The position numbers were made by a program, and so were the translations under genes. From Faecalicatena sp. Marseille-Q4148 (GTDB lineage Bacteria > Bacillota > Clostridia > Lachnospirales > Lachnospiraceae): DNA of 64,000 bases. Position 1 is the first letter of the stretch, and every line of letters begins with the position of its first letter. Location of the stretch: the NCBI GenBank assembly GCA_018228665.1, contig CP073692.1:3158641-3222640 (forward strand). Reading direction: 5' to 3'. The notes under the pieces were generated by a model. That model was not told where the DNA came from, made no database searches, and saw only the letters and a list, made by a program, of their open reading frames with translations. Positions 56,616-64,000 of the stretch are shown here, piece by piece.

Positions 56616-58435
56616 GTGACAAGATCAGAAAATATGTGCTCCCAAACCTGCCGTACCTCTTTGTGTTCTGGTTCTTCTCCAAAATCGGGACGGCCTACCG
56701 GATCGCCCCCGGCACAGACTTCGGGACAAAGCTCATGGGGATGCTCGACACCTTCCCCAAAGCCTTTGAAACCTACTGGCCGGGGCTGGGAGGTATTGAC
56801 CTGCTGGTGGGCCTTGCCGGTGCGGCTGGGATGTATCTGCTGATACAGTCAAAGATCAGGCAGGCGAAAAAATTCCGGCGGGATGCGGAGTACGGCACCG
56901 CCCGCTTTGGAACAAAGGAGGATATAAAGCCGTTTGTTGACCCTAAATTTCAGAACAATGTCATTCTGACCGGGACGGAGTTCCTTACCATGAACACCCG
57001 TCCGAAGATACCCGCCAATGCCCGGAACCTAAACGCCTGCGTCATCGGCTCGTCCGGTTCGGGCAAGACAAGGTTCTGGCTGACTCCGCAGCTCCTTCAA
57101 GCCCATTCCTCGTATGTGGTGGTAGACCCGAAGGGCGGCACCCTCGACCAGTGCGGGCGGTTTCTGCAACGGGAGAAATACAGGGTGCGGGTGTTCAACA
57201 GTATCGACTTTTCAAAATCCATGCACTATAATCCGCTGGCCTATATCAAGACGGAAAGCGATGTTTTGAAATTCGTTACCGCTCTGATCGCCAACACCAA
57301 AGGCGACGGCAAGGAGGGCGACGAGTTCTGGACCAAAGCCGAAACCCTCTTGTACTGCGCCCTTGTGGCCTACATCGTCTTTGAGGGGCCGGAGGAAGAA
57401 CGCAACATGAATACGCTGGTGGAAATGATAAACAGCATGGAAGTCCGGGAGGATGACGAAACCTTCAAAAATGCGGTGGACTATATGTTTGACGGGCTGG
57501 AACGCCGCAGCCCCCAGCACTTCGCCGTGAGGCAGTATAAGAAATACAAGCTGGCCAGCGGCAAGACAGCCAAAAGCATTTTGATTTCCTGCGGTGCAAG
57601 ACTGGCTCCCTTTGATATTCCCCAACTCCGGGAGATCATGTCCTATGACGAGCTGGAGCTTGATAAGCTGGGGGATGAAAAATCGGCGCTGTTCTTCCTT
57701 ATCAGCGACACGGACACCACCTACAACTTTTTGGTTGCCCTTGCTTTTTCGCAGATGTTCAACCTTCTGTGTGAACGGGCTGACAACACCTATGGCGGGC
57801 GTCTGCCCTACCATGTGCGGGTGCTGTGGGACGAGGCTGCCAACACCGGACAGGTGCCGGGGCTGGAAAAGATCGTGGCCGTCATCCGCTCCCGTGAGAT
57901 CAGCCTGACGCTCTTTTATCAGGCTATGAGCCAGTGCAAGGCATTGTACAAAGACCATTCCGAAACCATCATGGGCAACATGGACAGTATCGTATTCCTC
58001 GGAGGCCGGGAGGCTTCCACCCTAAAGGATATTTCGGAAAACTGGCTGGGCAAGGCCACCATCTCTATGCAGACCGAGGGCCGAAGCCGTGGACAGTCTG
58101 AAAGTTACAGCCAGAATATGCAGCGGCTTGGCCGGGAGCTGATGACCACCAGCGAGATCACCACCATGCCCGGGGATAAATGTATCTTGCAGCTTAGGGG
58201 ACTCCCGCCCTTCCTGTCTCCGAAGTATGACTTGAAAAAGCACCCGAATTACAAGTACACAGCCGAATTTGATAAAAAGAAAAACGCCTTCCGCTTGGAA
58301 AGCCTGTTCCGCCACCGGCCATTGAGACTAAAGCCAGAGGACGAATACACGGTGTACGAAGTGGAAAGCTCCGACACGGACGAAGAAGCTGACCTGTTGA
58401 ACTTCGATGATCTGGACAGCGACGAGTTTGTGTAA
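56612..58435 (+). CDS. virD4: VirD4/TraG-type coupling ATPase
   Basis: 607 residues. Two membrane segments near the N-terminus (residues 10-30 and 60-85), Walker A VIGSSGSGKTRFWLTPQ, VVDPKGGTLD, Walker B VLWDEAANTGQVPGL and the ELMTTSEITTMPGDKCILQL end segment. It recruits the relaxosome and pumps DNA into the mating channel. The start is TTG 56612, overlapping the pcfB stop. The acidic C-terminus (SDTDEEADLLNFDDLDSDE) may bind relaxase partners. Confidence 0.92.
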   Translation: MSDKIRKYVLPNLPYLFVFWFFSKIGTAYRIAPGTDFGTKLMGMLDTFPKAFETYWPGLGGIDLLVGLAGAAGMYLLIQSKIRQAKKFRRDAEYGTARFGTKEDIKPFVDPKFQNNVILTGTEFLTMNTRPKIPANARNLNACVIGSSGSGKTRFWLTPQLLQAHSSYVVVDPKGGTLDQCGRFLQREKYRVRVFNSIDFSKSMHYNPLAYIKTESDVLKFVTALIANTKGDGKEGDEFWTKAETLLYCALVAYIVFEGPEEERNMNTLVEMINSMEVREDDETFKNAVDYMFDGLERRSPQHFAVRQYKKYKLASGKTAKSILISCGARLAPFDIPQLREIMSYDELELDKLGDEKSALFFLISDTDTTYNFLVALAFSQMFNLLCERADNTYGGRLPYHVRVLWDEAANTGQVPGLEKIVAVIRSREISLTLFYQAMSQCKALYKDHSETIMGNMDSIVFLGGREASTLKDISENWLGKATISMQTEGRSRGQSESYSQNMQRLGRELMTTSEITTMPGDKCILQLRGLPPFLSPKYDLKKHPNYKYTAEFDKKKNAFRLESLFRHRPLRLKPEDEYTVYEVESSDTDEEADLLNFDDLDSDEFV

Positions 58436-58458
58436 CTTCGGGCCATGTTGGCCCGAAG
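58436..58458 (+). repeat. Intergenic palindrome, copy 4
   Basis: CTTCGGGCC-ATGTT-GGCCCGAAG; begins one base after the virD4 stop. Confidence 0.9.
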
Positions 58459-58524
58459 CGCCGCCGATGTGGGCGGCTTTTTTTGTGCCCAAAACCATCA
58501 AACAAACAAAATGGAGGAACGTAT

Positions 58525-58740
58525 ATGGAATTTTTCAATCAGGCAATCGACATTCTCAAAATTCTGGTCATGGCTCTTGGCGCCGGTCTGGCGGTATGGG
58601 GCGTCATCAACCTTCTGGAAGGTTACGGGTCGGACAACCCTGCGGCAAAATCACAGGGCATTAAGCAGCTCATGGCAGGCGGCGGTGTCGTTCTGATCGG
58701 CCTTCAGCTTATCCCTCTGCTGTCCGGTCTGTTCAGCTAA
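58525..58740 (+). CDS. Maff2-family small membrane protein
   Basis: 71 residues starting at ATG 58525 after TGGAGG. Two hydrophobic segments (residues 10-30 and 48-70) with a glycine-rich loop (EGYGSDNPAAK). The Maff2/VirB2-like pilin group sits at exactly this place, between VirD4 and VirB6, in clostridial elements, so it may be a pilin-like pore subunit. Confidence 0.8.
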   Translation: MEFFNQAIDILKILVMALGAGLAVWGVINLLEGYGSDNPAAKSQGIKQLMAGGGVVLIGLQLIPLLSGLFS

Positions 58741-58781
58741 GTGTCACCCGTTGTCCCTTTTTCCAGAAAAGGAGCTGATGT

Positions 58782-59648
58782 ATGGACTTTATCATCGACG
58801 CAATCGTTGAATGGCTGAAAGGTCTGCTCGTCGATGGTATCATGGGAAATCTGGATGGCCTTTTCGATAACGTCAATCAGAGCGTTGGCGAGATCGCCAC
58901 ACAGGTAGGCACGACCCCGGCGGACTGGAACGCCGGGGTCTTTTCCATGATACGACAGATCTCCGAAACTGCCATTCTGCCAATCGCCGGGGTCATCCTC
59001 ACTTTTGTAATGACCTATGAGCTGATACAGATGCTCATAGAACGCAACAACCTCCATGAAGTTGACACATGGATGTTTTTTAAGTGGGTGTTCAAAACCT
59101 TTGTGGCTGTGATGATCCTGACGAACACCTTTAATATCGTGCTGGCGGTCTTTGATGTGAGCCAGCATGTGATACAGCAGTCAGCGGGCATTATCCAGAA
59201 CGGGACAGAGATCACGCCGGATGTGCTGGACAGTCTGCGGACAGAGCTTGAGGCGATGGAGTTAGGCCCTCTGTTCGGGCTCTGGCTACAATCCTTCCTG
59301 ATCCAGCTTACCATGATTGCCTTAAACATCGTGATCTTCGTCATCGTATATGGCCGTATGATTGAAATTTATTTACTCACAAGTTTAGCACCTATCCCGT
59401 TTGCCACAGTCCCCAACAGGGAAACCGGACACATGGGGCAGAACTATTTCCGCTCCCTCTTTGCGGTGGGCTTTCAAGGTCTGTTGATCTTAGTCTGTGT
59501 CGCCATCTATGCGGTGCTGATTCAGAGTATCGCCACCGACGGCGACCCCATCGGGGCGATCTGGGGCTGCGTGGGATATACGGTGCTGCTGTGTTTTACC
59601 TTATTCAAAACAGGCAGTCTTGCAAAATCCATCTTCGGCTGCCATTAA
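58782..59648 (+). CDS. VirB6/TrbL-like conjugation membrane protein
   Basis: 288 residues, five to six membrane segments (starting about residues 70, 115, 180, 215, 250) and a short amphipathic start MDFIIDAIVEWLKGLL. It forms part of the membrane channel for DNA transfer. Position between Maff2 and PrgI/VirB4 supports this. Confidence 0.8.
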   Translation: MDFIIDAIVEWLKGLLVDGIMGNLDGLFDNVNQSVGEIATQVGTTPADWNAGVFSMIRQISETAILPIAGVILTFVMTYELIQMLIERNNLHEVDTWMFFKWVFKTFVAVMILTNTFNIVLAVFDVSQHVIQQSAGIIQNGTEITPDVLDSLRTELEAMELGPLFGLWLQSFLIQLTMIALNIVIFVIVYGRMIEIYLLTSLAPIPFATVPNRETGHMGQNYFRSLFAVGFQGLLILVCVAIYAVLIQSIATDGDPIGAIWGCVGYTVLLCFTLFKTGSLAKSIFGCH

Positions 59649-59652
59649 GAGA

Positions 59653-59675
59653 CTTCGGGCCATGATGGCCCGAAG
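59653..59675 (+). repeat. Intergenic palindrome, copy 5
   Basis: CTTCGGGCC-ATGAT-GGCCCGAAG, followed by CGGAAAGGAGG, the ribosome site of the next gene. Confidence 0.9.
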
Positions 59676-59689
59676 CGGAAAGGAGGATC

Positions 59690-60229
59690 ATGCCGAAAGA
59701 AAAATTTTCGATAATCTATGCAGATCCACCGTGGCGGTATGAGCAGAAAAACAGGCAGGGATCAGCAGAGCTTCATTATCCCACTATGAGTATTGAAGAA
59801 ATCTGTTCCCTTCCAGTGGCCGACTTGGCTGCAAAAGACAGCGTTTTGTTTCTGTGGGCAACATTCCCACAACTGCCGGAAGCCTTAAAGGTCATTAAAG
59901 CATGGGGCTTTTCTTATCGTTCTGTGGCTTTTGTATGGATAAAGAGGAACCGGCGCTCCTACTCATGGTTTTACGGTCTGGGGTATTGGACCAGAGGCAA
60001 TGCAGAAATTTGTCTTTTAGCAGTAAAAGGACATCCGAAGCGTAAGTCTGCCGGTGTTCATCAGCTTATTGTTTCCCCGATAGAGCGCCACAGTAAAAAG
60101 CCGGACGAGGCCAGACGGAAAATTGTAGAACTGATGGGCGATATACCACGAGTGGAATTGTTCGCCAGAGAAAAAAAGCCCGGATGGGACGTGTGGGGAA
60201 ACGAAGTTGAAAGCACTGTAAACTTGTAA
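59690..60229 (+). CDS. MT-A70 family adenine-specific DNA methyltransferase
   Basis: 179 residues. The catalytic DPPW motif is in IIYADPPWRYEQ; LFLWATFPQLPEAL and NAEICLLAVKGHP are further family landmarks. It probably makes N6-methyladenine in DNA. The gene has visibly lower GC than its neighbours and separates the VirB6-like gene from spoVG-like, so it appears to be a later insertion of a cargo cassette, though flanked by the same palindrome as the other genes. Confidence 0.85.
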   Translation: MPKEKFSIIYADPPWRYEQKNRQGSAELHYPTMSIEEICSLPVADLAAKDSVLFLWATFPQLPEALKVIKAWGFSYRSVAFVWIKRNRRSYSWFYGLGYWTRGNAEICLLAVKGHPKRKSAGVHQLIVSPIERHSKKPDEARRKIVELMGDIPRVELFAREKKPGWDVWGNEVESTVNL

Positions 60230-60232
60230 CAG

Positions 60233-60255
60233 CTTCGGGTCATGCTGACCCGAAG
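60233..60255 (+). repeat. Intergenic palindrome, copy 6
   Basis: CTTCGGGTC-ATGCT-GACCCGAAG; both arms carry a matched change relative to the other copies, so base pairing is kept. Confidence 0.9.
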
Positions 60256-60271
60256 CGGAAAGGAGAAATCC

Positions 60272-60694
60272 ATGCAGGAAAAAACTGCGGGCGGAACACC
60301 AGCCGCCCCTATAAAGCTGGATGTAAGCGTGCGGGTCATCGAACCTGTGAAAAACCTCATGGGCTTTGCCAGCGTGAAATTCAATGACTGCTTTGTGGTG
60401 GAAAATCTGAAAATTGTACAGGGCAGCAAGGGTCTCTTTCTTGGGATGCCCAGCCAGCCAGACGGCAAAGGCGGCTACCGGGATATGGCCTACCCTGTCA
60501 CAAAGGAGTTCCGGGAACAGCTCAACACCGCTGTTCTGCAAGCCTATGAGGCAAAGCTGGAACAGATGGCGGAGCGTGGCTCTGTGGGGCGTGCGTCCAT
60601 CAGCGACCAGCTCAAAGCCGGAAAAGCGGCTGCCGAACAGGCAAAGGCAGAACGGCCTCCGAAGGAAAAGCCCAGCCGCAGCGCAGAGCGTTGA
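60272..60694 (+). CDS. SpoVG-family protein
   Basis: 140 residues; start ATG 60272 after AAAGGAGA. The SpoVG core is visible: LDVSVRVIEPVKNLMGFASV, FVVENLKIVQGSKGLFLGMP. It has an alanine/lysine-rich tail of 45 residues. SpoVG proteins bind nucleic acids. On these elements the gene is standard, its role is not known. Confidence 0.8.
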   Translation: MQEKTAGGTPAAPIKLDVSVRVIEPVKNLMGFASVKFNDCFVVENLKIVQGSKGLFLGMPSQPDGKGGYRDMAYPVTKEFREQLNTAVLQAYEAKLEQMAERGSVGRASISDQLKAGKAAAEQAKAERPPKEKPSRSAER

Positions 60695-60717
60695 CCTCGG
60701 GCCATGCTGGCCCGACG
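60695..60717 (+). repeat. Intergenic palindrome, copy 7
   Basis: CCTCGGGCC-ATGCT-GGCCCGACG; one mismatch near the stem base. Confidence 0.85.
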
Positions 60718-60736
60718 CAGAAAGGAGGCGGGAACC

Positions 60737-61357
60737 ATGCCACGCAAACGGATGGGCTATGACGCGGCCTGCTATTACGACGGAAAACTGCTGGGCCGCT
60801 GTACCAAAGCGGACAGCGACGCCTATACTCTGTTGATGAACGCCTGCGGCGGGGACGCCGCCCGTGTCCTGCGGGAATACGCCTACTTTTCCCCGGAACT
60901 TCGCGCCATCTTGGAAAAGGCGGCGCTCATGCAGGCGGACCGGAGCCGGACGGGCGGAATGTTCCATGCGCCGAAAAGCTCCCCGTGGGGCGAGGTGCAG
61001 AGCTGTGAAACCCTCTGTCCGGGGGTGTTTCTGGTATCTACCGCCAGCCACGGCGGAACGATGGTGGCAAATGAGGTAGCCGCCGTCCTCTCCCCAGCGG
61101 CGAAAAAGTGCGGCTTCAAGGATAAGGGCTATATCTGCTATGAGGAGGACGCACAGGAAAGTGTGGTGCTCCGGGAGCTGCTGGACAAAAAACTGTGGAA
61201 CATCCCTGACCGCATTAAGGACAAAGGACAGTTTGAAGAAAAACTCAATCAGTCCATCCGGCAGTATAACCCCGAATACTGGCGGGCAAGGCAGAGCGGA
61301 CGAGAAGCCGTCGAAGCTGCCCACAGCACAGCCCCGGCCAAAGAGGCCGCAAGATAA
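60737..61357 (+). CDS. DUF7007-like conjugative element protein
   Basis: 206 residues; ATG 60737 after AAAGGAGG. Middle segment SPWGEVQSCETLCPGVFLVS then TASHGGTMVANE resembles the DUF7007 family; the start has YDAACYYDGKLLGRC and the end is A/E-rich. No enzyme motif is seen. The frame runs from just after the spoVG gene to just before prgI, as in related elements. Function unknown. Confidence 0.62.
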   Translation: MPRKRMGYDAACYYDGKLLGRCTKADSDAYTLLMNACGGDAARVLREYAYFSPELRAILEKAALMQADRSRTGGMFHAPKSSPWGEVQSCETLCPGVFLVSTASHGGTMVANEVAAVLSPAAKKCGFKDKGYICYEEDAQESVVLRELLDKKLWNIPDRIKDKGQFEEKLNQSIRQYNPEYWRARQSGREAVEAAHSTAPAKEAAR

Positions 61358-61380
61358 CCTCGGGCCATGCTGGCCCGAAG
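61358..61380 (+). repeat. Intergenic palindrome, copy 8
   Basis: CCTCGGGCC-ATGCT-GGCCCGAAG; directly follows the stop codon; one wobble pair. Confidence 0.9.
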
Positions 61381-61401
61381 CAATTAAGGAGGTGTACTTA
61401 A

Positions 61402-61788
61402 ATGGCCTATGTGCCAGTACCAAAAGACCTTTCCAAAATCAAGACAAAGCTGGCCTTCAATCTGACGAAGCGCCAGCTTGTTTGTTTTTCCGGTGCGGCG
61501 GCGGTGGGCCTCCCGGCTTACCTGTTTTCCCGTGGCAGTATCGGGAACAGTGCCGCCATGTTCCTGATGATCGGCCTCATGCTCCCGTTCTTCTTTCTGG
61601 CTATGTATGAGCGGGACGGCCTGCCATTGGAAAAAGTGCTGAAAAACATCATCCGCACCCGGTTCCTCTATCCCCGTGTGCGGCCTTACAAAACCGAAAA
61701 CTTCTATGCGCTGCTTAGCGCCAGAAAGGAGGCGCAGCCGATTGCGAAACAGCAGAAGGGCCGGAAAGCCCGCAGGCAGAAAGCCTGA
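61402..61788 (+). CDS. prgI: PrgI family conjugation protein
   Basis: 128 residues. Start MAYVPVPKDLSKIKTKLAF, two hydrophobic segments (about 30-75), and a basic tail, as in PrgI (VirB3-like) proteins. These act with VirB4 in the mating channel. AAGGAGG precedes the ATG. Its end overlaps the virB4 start by 47 bases. Confidence 0.85.
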   Translation: MAYVPVPKDLSKIKTKLAFNLTKRQLVCFSGAAAVGLPAYLFSRGSIGNSAAMFLMIGLMLPFFFLAMYERDGLPLEKVLKNIIRTRFLYPRVRPYKTENFYALLSARKEAQPIAKQQKGRKARRQKA

Positions 61789-63893
61789 AAAACAGGGCCT
61801 TACCGGCCTGTTCACGAAAGGAAAGAACATTCCCACCACCGCCCAGCAGACCCTCCCTTACCGGGAAATGTACCGGGACGGGGTGTGCCGGGTAGCGGAC
61901 CGCTATTACACCAAAACCATTGAATACGAGGACATCAACTACCAGCTCGCACAGTCCGAAGATCAGGCGGCCATCTTTGACGGGTGGAGCGCCTGCCTCA
62001 ACTACTTTGACAGCAGCCTTCCGTTCCAGCTTTCCTTCCTCAACCACCGGAGCCGCCCGGGCAGCCGGTACAGCGTGAACATCCCCATGCAGGACGATGA
62101 TTACAACAGCGTCCGGTGTGAGTATGTGGAAATGCTGGAAAACCAGATCGCCAAAAGCAACAACGGCATTGTCCGCACAAAGCTCCTGACCTTCGGCGTG
62201 AATGTGGACGACCTTCCCACCGCCAGGGCAAGGCTGGAACGTGTAGAGGCGGACATTTGCGGGAACTTCAAAAAGCTGGGCGTCAAGTGCCGCTCCCTTT
62301 CGGGGCTGGAACGGCTGGAGCTCCTTCACGGGCAGCTCCACCCCGGCAGCGGCTCCCCCTTCCGGTTTTCATGGGATATGATCCCCAAAACCGGGCTTTC
62401 CACCAAAGACTTTATCGCCCCGGACAGCTTCGACTTCCGTTTCAGCCGTCTGTTCCGGGTGGGGACGACTTGGGGCGCTGCCTCCTACTTGCAGATTTTG
62501 GCCTCGGAGCTCTCGGACAAGCTGCTGGCGGAGCTTTTGGAAATGGATGCGGAAATGACCATCACCCTCCATATCCAGACCGTCGATCAGGCCGCCGCCG
62601 TAAAATCCATCAAGGCCAAAGTCTCCGACATTGACAAGATGAAGGTGGAGGAACAAAAGAAGGCTGCCCGGTCAGGGTACGACATGGACATACTTCCACC
62701 CGACCTCGTAACATACAGCAACGACGCAAAGACCCTTCTGGAAGATTTACAGAGCCGGAATGAAAGGATGTTCCTGCTGACCTTCCTTGTGGTAAACATG
62801 GCCCCGACCCGCCGGGAGCTGGACAATGACCTGTTCACGGTGTCGGGTATCGTCCAGAAATACAACTGCACCTTGAAGCGGCTGGACTTCCAGCAGGAGG
62901 ACGGTTTTCTTTCCAGCCTTCCGCTGGGCCATAACGGCATTGAGATCAAGCGCGGCATGACGACCAGCTCCACGGCCATTTTCGTTCCCTTTATGACGCA
63001 GGAGCTCCGCATGGATGGCGAAGCCGTCTATTACGGGCTCAACGCACTTTCCCATAACGTCATCATGGCAAACCGGAAAAAGCTCAAAAACCCCAACGGC
63101 CTGTTCCTCGGCGTGCCGGGCTCCGGCAAATCCTTTGCCGCAAAGCGGGAGCTTGTGAACGTGTTCCTTGCCACCCGTGACCGGATCATTGTGGTGGACC
63201 CGATGGGCGAATACTCGCCCCTTATCAAGCGGCTGGGCGGACAGGTCATCGAGATTGCCCCGGACAGCCCCCACCACATCAATCCGATGGACATTGATTT
63301 GAGCTTCGACGAGGAAAACCCGATGGCGCTGAAAGCCGACTTTATCCTGTCGCTGATGGAGCTGATCGTCGGCGGTAAGGACGGCTTGCAGCCGGTGGAG
63401 CGTACCGTCATTGACCGCTGTGTACGCCAGATGTACCGGGAACACTTGCAGGACCCGGAAACAAGCAAAATGCCGACCCTCCAAACCCTGTATGACCTGC
63501 TCTGTTCCCAGCCGGAGGGCGAGGCGGTGCGGCTGGCTACGGCTCTTGAAATTTATGTGTCGGGCTCCCTTAACGTGTTCAACCATGAAACCAACGTGGA
63601 CTTAAACCGCCGTCTGGTATGCCTTGACTTAAAAAAGCTGGGGGCCGGGCTTCGAACGATTGCCATGCTCATTATGCAGGACTTGGTAAACTCGCAGGTG
63701 TCCATGAATTTCCTCCGCGGTATCGCCACATGGTGTTACTTCGACGAATTTCATGTGCTGCTCCGTGACCGTCTGACGGCAAGCTATTGTGTGGCGATCT
63801 GGAAAATGCTGCGAAAAAAAGGGTGCGTTCCGAGTGCTTTAACGCAGAACGTAAAGGATTTTCTGGCAAGCCCGGAGATCGAGAACATCTTTG
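61742..63893 (+). CDS. virB4: VirB4-like conjugation ATPase, 5' exon
   Basis: About 717 residues before the gene is broken. The start is TTG 61742, 9 bases after AGAAAGGAGG (61723-61732). CagE/VirB4 N-terminal region (about 30-400), Walker A FLGVPGSGKSFAAKREL, VDPMGEYSPLI, and Walker B CYFDEFHVLL near the end. It drives substrate movement and pilus assembly. The expected ENIFEN continuation is replaced after ENIF by intron sequence and a stop follows at 63905-63907. Splicing should restore the gene; the 3' exon lies outside the window. Confidence 0.9.
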
Positions 63894-64000
63894 GTGCGAC
63901 ACGTTGACGCACAAACATCGCTCTATGAGGGTAAAACTTCATGGACTTATGGCCATGCGATGCTAAAATCGTCGGACTTACCTTCTTACGAGGTAAGTAA
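63894..64000 (+). mobile_element. Group II intron, 5' end
   Basis: Begins with GTGCGACACGTTGACGC, the GUGCG-type consensus of bacterial group II introns, exactly where the virB4 reading frame stops matching. The following bases show domain I-like stems, such as CTTACCT/AGGTAAG at 63977-63997. The intron-encoded reverse transcriptase and 3' end are beyond the window. Confidence 0.82.

Larger units (their letters stand above)
51000..64000 (+). mobile_element. Conjugative element (Tn1549/Clostridiales type), left part
   Basis: Base composition rises sharply near 51000 and all genes from here run on the plus strand: ParB, C5 methyltransferase, ArdA, PcfB, VirD4, Maff2, VirB6-like, SpoVG, PrgI and VirB4, the standard order of these elements. 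The exact left end cannot be fixed, since the att repeat partner and integrase lie beyond the window. The mobilizable element upstream may use its pore. Confidence 0.85.

Noticed and set aside
52727..63586. Long minus-strand frames in the GC-rich element (52727-53383, 54315-54977, 57212-57958, 60017-61423, 62747-63586)
   Set aside because: They mirror well-identified plus-strand genes, have repetitive composition and no ribosome sites.

Overview
The window is a chromosomal segment of a Gram-positive gut anaerobe of the family Lachnospiraceae (Clostridia). The basis is the 16S rRNA gene at 24301-25830 (signature sequence read by eye, no database search), the A/T-leaning codon use with GGAGG ribosome sites, a T-box leader in front of trpS, and Lachnospiraceae-type mobile elements. 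Genus cannot be fixed from sequence alone.

Layout. 1-2068: tail of a uridine-kinase-like gene, an ECF sigma/anti-sigma pair and a decayed tyrosine integrase. 2069-12524: housekeeping genes: pyrE, a small membrane protein, VanZ, DUF6142, an M29 aminopeptidase, the purE-purM-purN-purD operon, a GntR regulator and clpC. 12613-18285: a small conserved protein, radA, and a two-component system leading into an anchored protein and a C39-type peptidase. 18495-22219: a heterodimeric ABC exporter. 22307-23810 (minus strand): trpS with a complete Trp T-box leader. 23904-29447: an rRNA operon with three tandem promoters and the unusual order 16S-5S-tRNA-Ala-23S, then tRNA-Asp and tRNA-Trp.

30297-40475 is one XRE-regulator gene split by an integrative mobilizable element of about 9.3 kb. 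That element has a MobT-type relaxase, a large serine recombinase and small cargo genes, and it is itself interrupted by an IS1634-like element flanked by a 93-bp target duplication. 40517-48408 holds accessory chromosomal genes (P-loop kinase-like, HIT, XRE, APH-like, GNAT) and a response regulator-ABC transporter-histidine kinase locus with a triple 12-bp repeat in its promoter. 48444-50599 is a purine-class riboswitch with an ON-type terminator platform, in front of a MATE transporter fused to a cytidylate-kinase-like domain.

From about 51000 to the end lies the GC-rich left part of a conjugative element of the Tn1549/Clostridiales type: ParB, C5 methyltransferase, ArdA, PcfB, VirD4, Maff2, VirB6-like, MT-A70 methyltransferase, SpoVG, PrgI, VirB4. 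Almost every gap between its genes carries the same short palindrome, one gap contains a 166-bp imperfect palindrome, and virB4 is interrupted by a group II intron whose 5' end is at 63894. The methyltransferases and ArdA look like anti-restriction functions; PcfB/VirD4/VirB6/PrgI/VirB4 are the mating-pore and coupling machinery. The element's integrase and right end lie outside the window.

The signals most worth following are the riboswitch-MATE-kinase unit, the overlapping reading frame inside the C5 methyltransferase, the repeated palindromes of the conjugative element, and the nested insertion history of the XRE gene.
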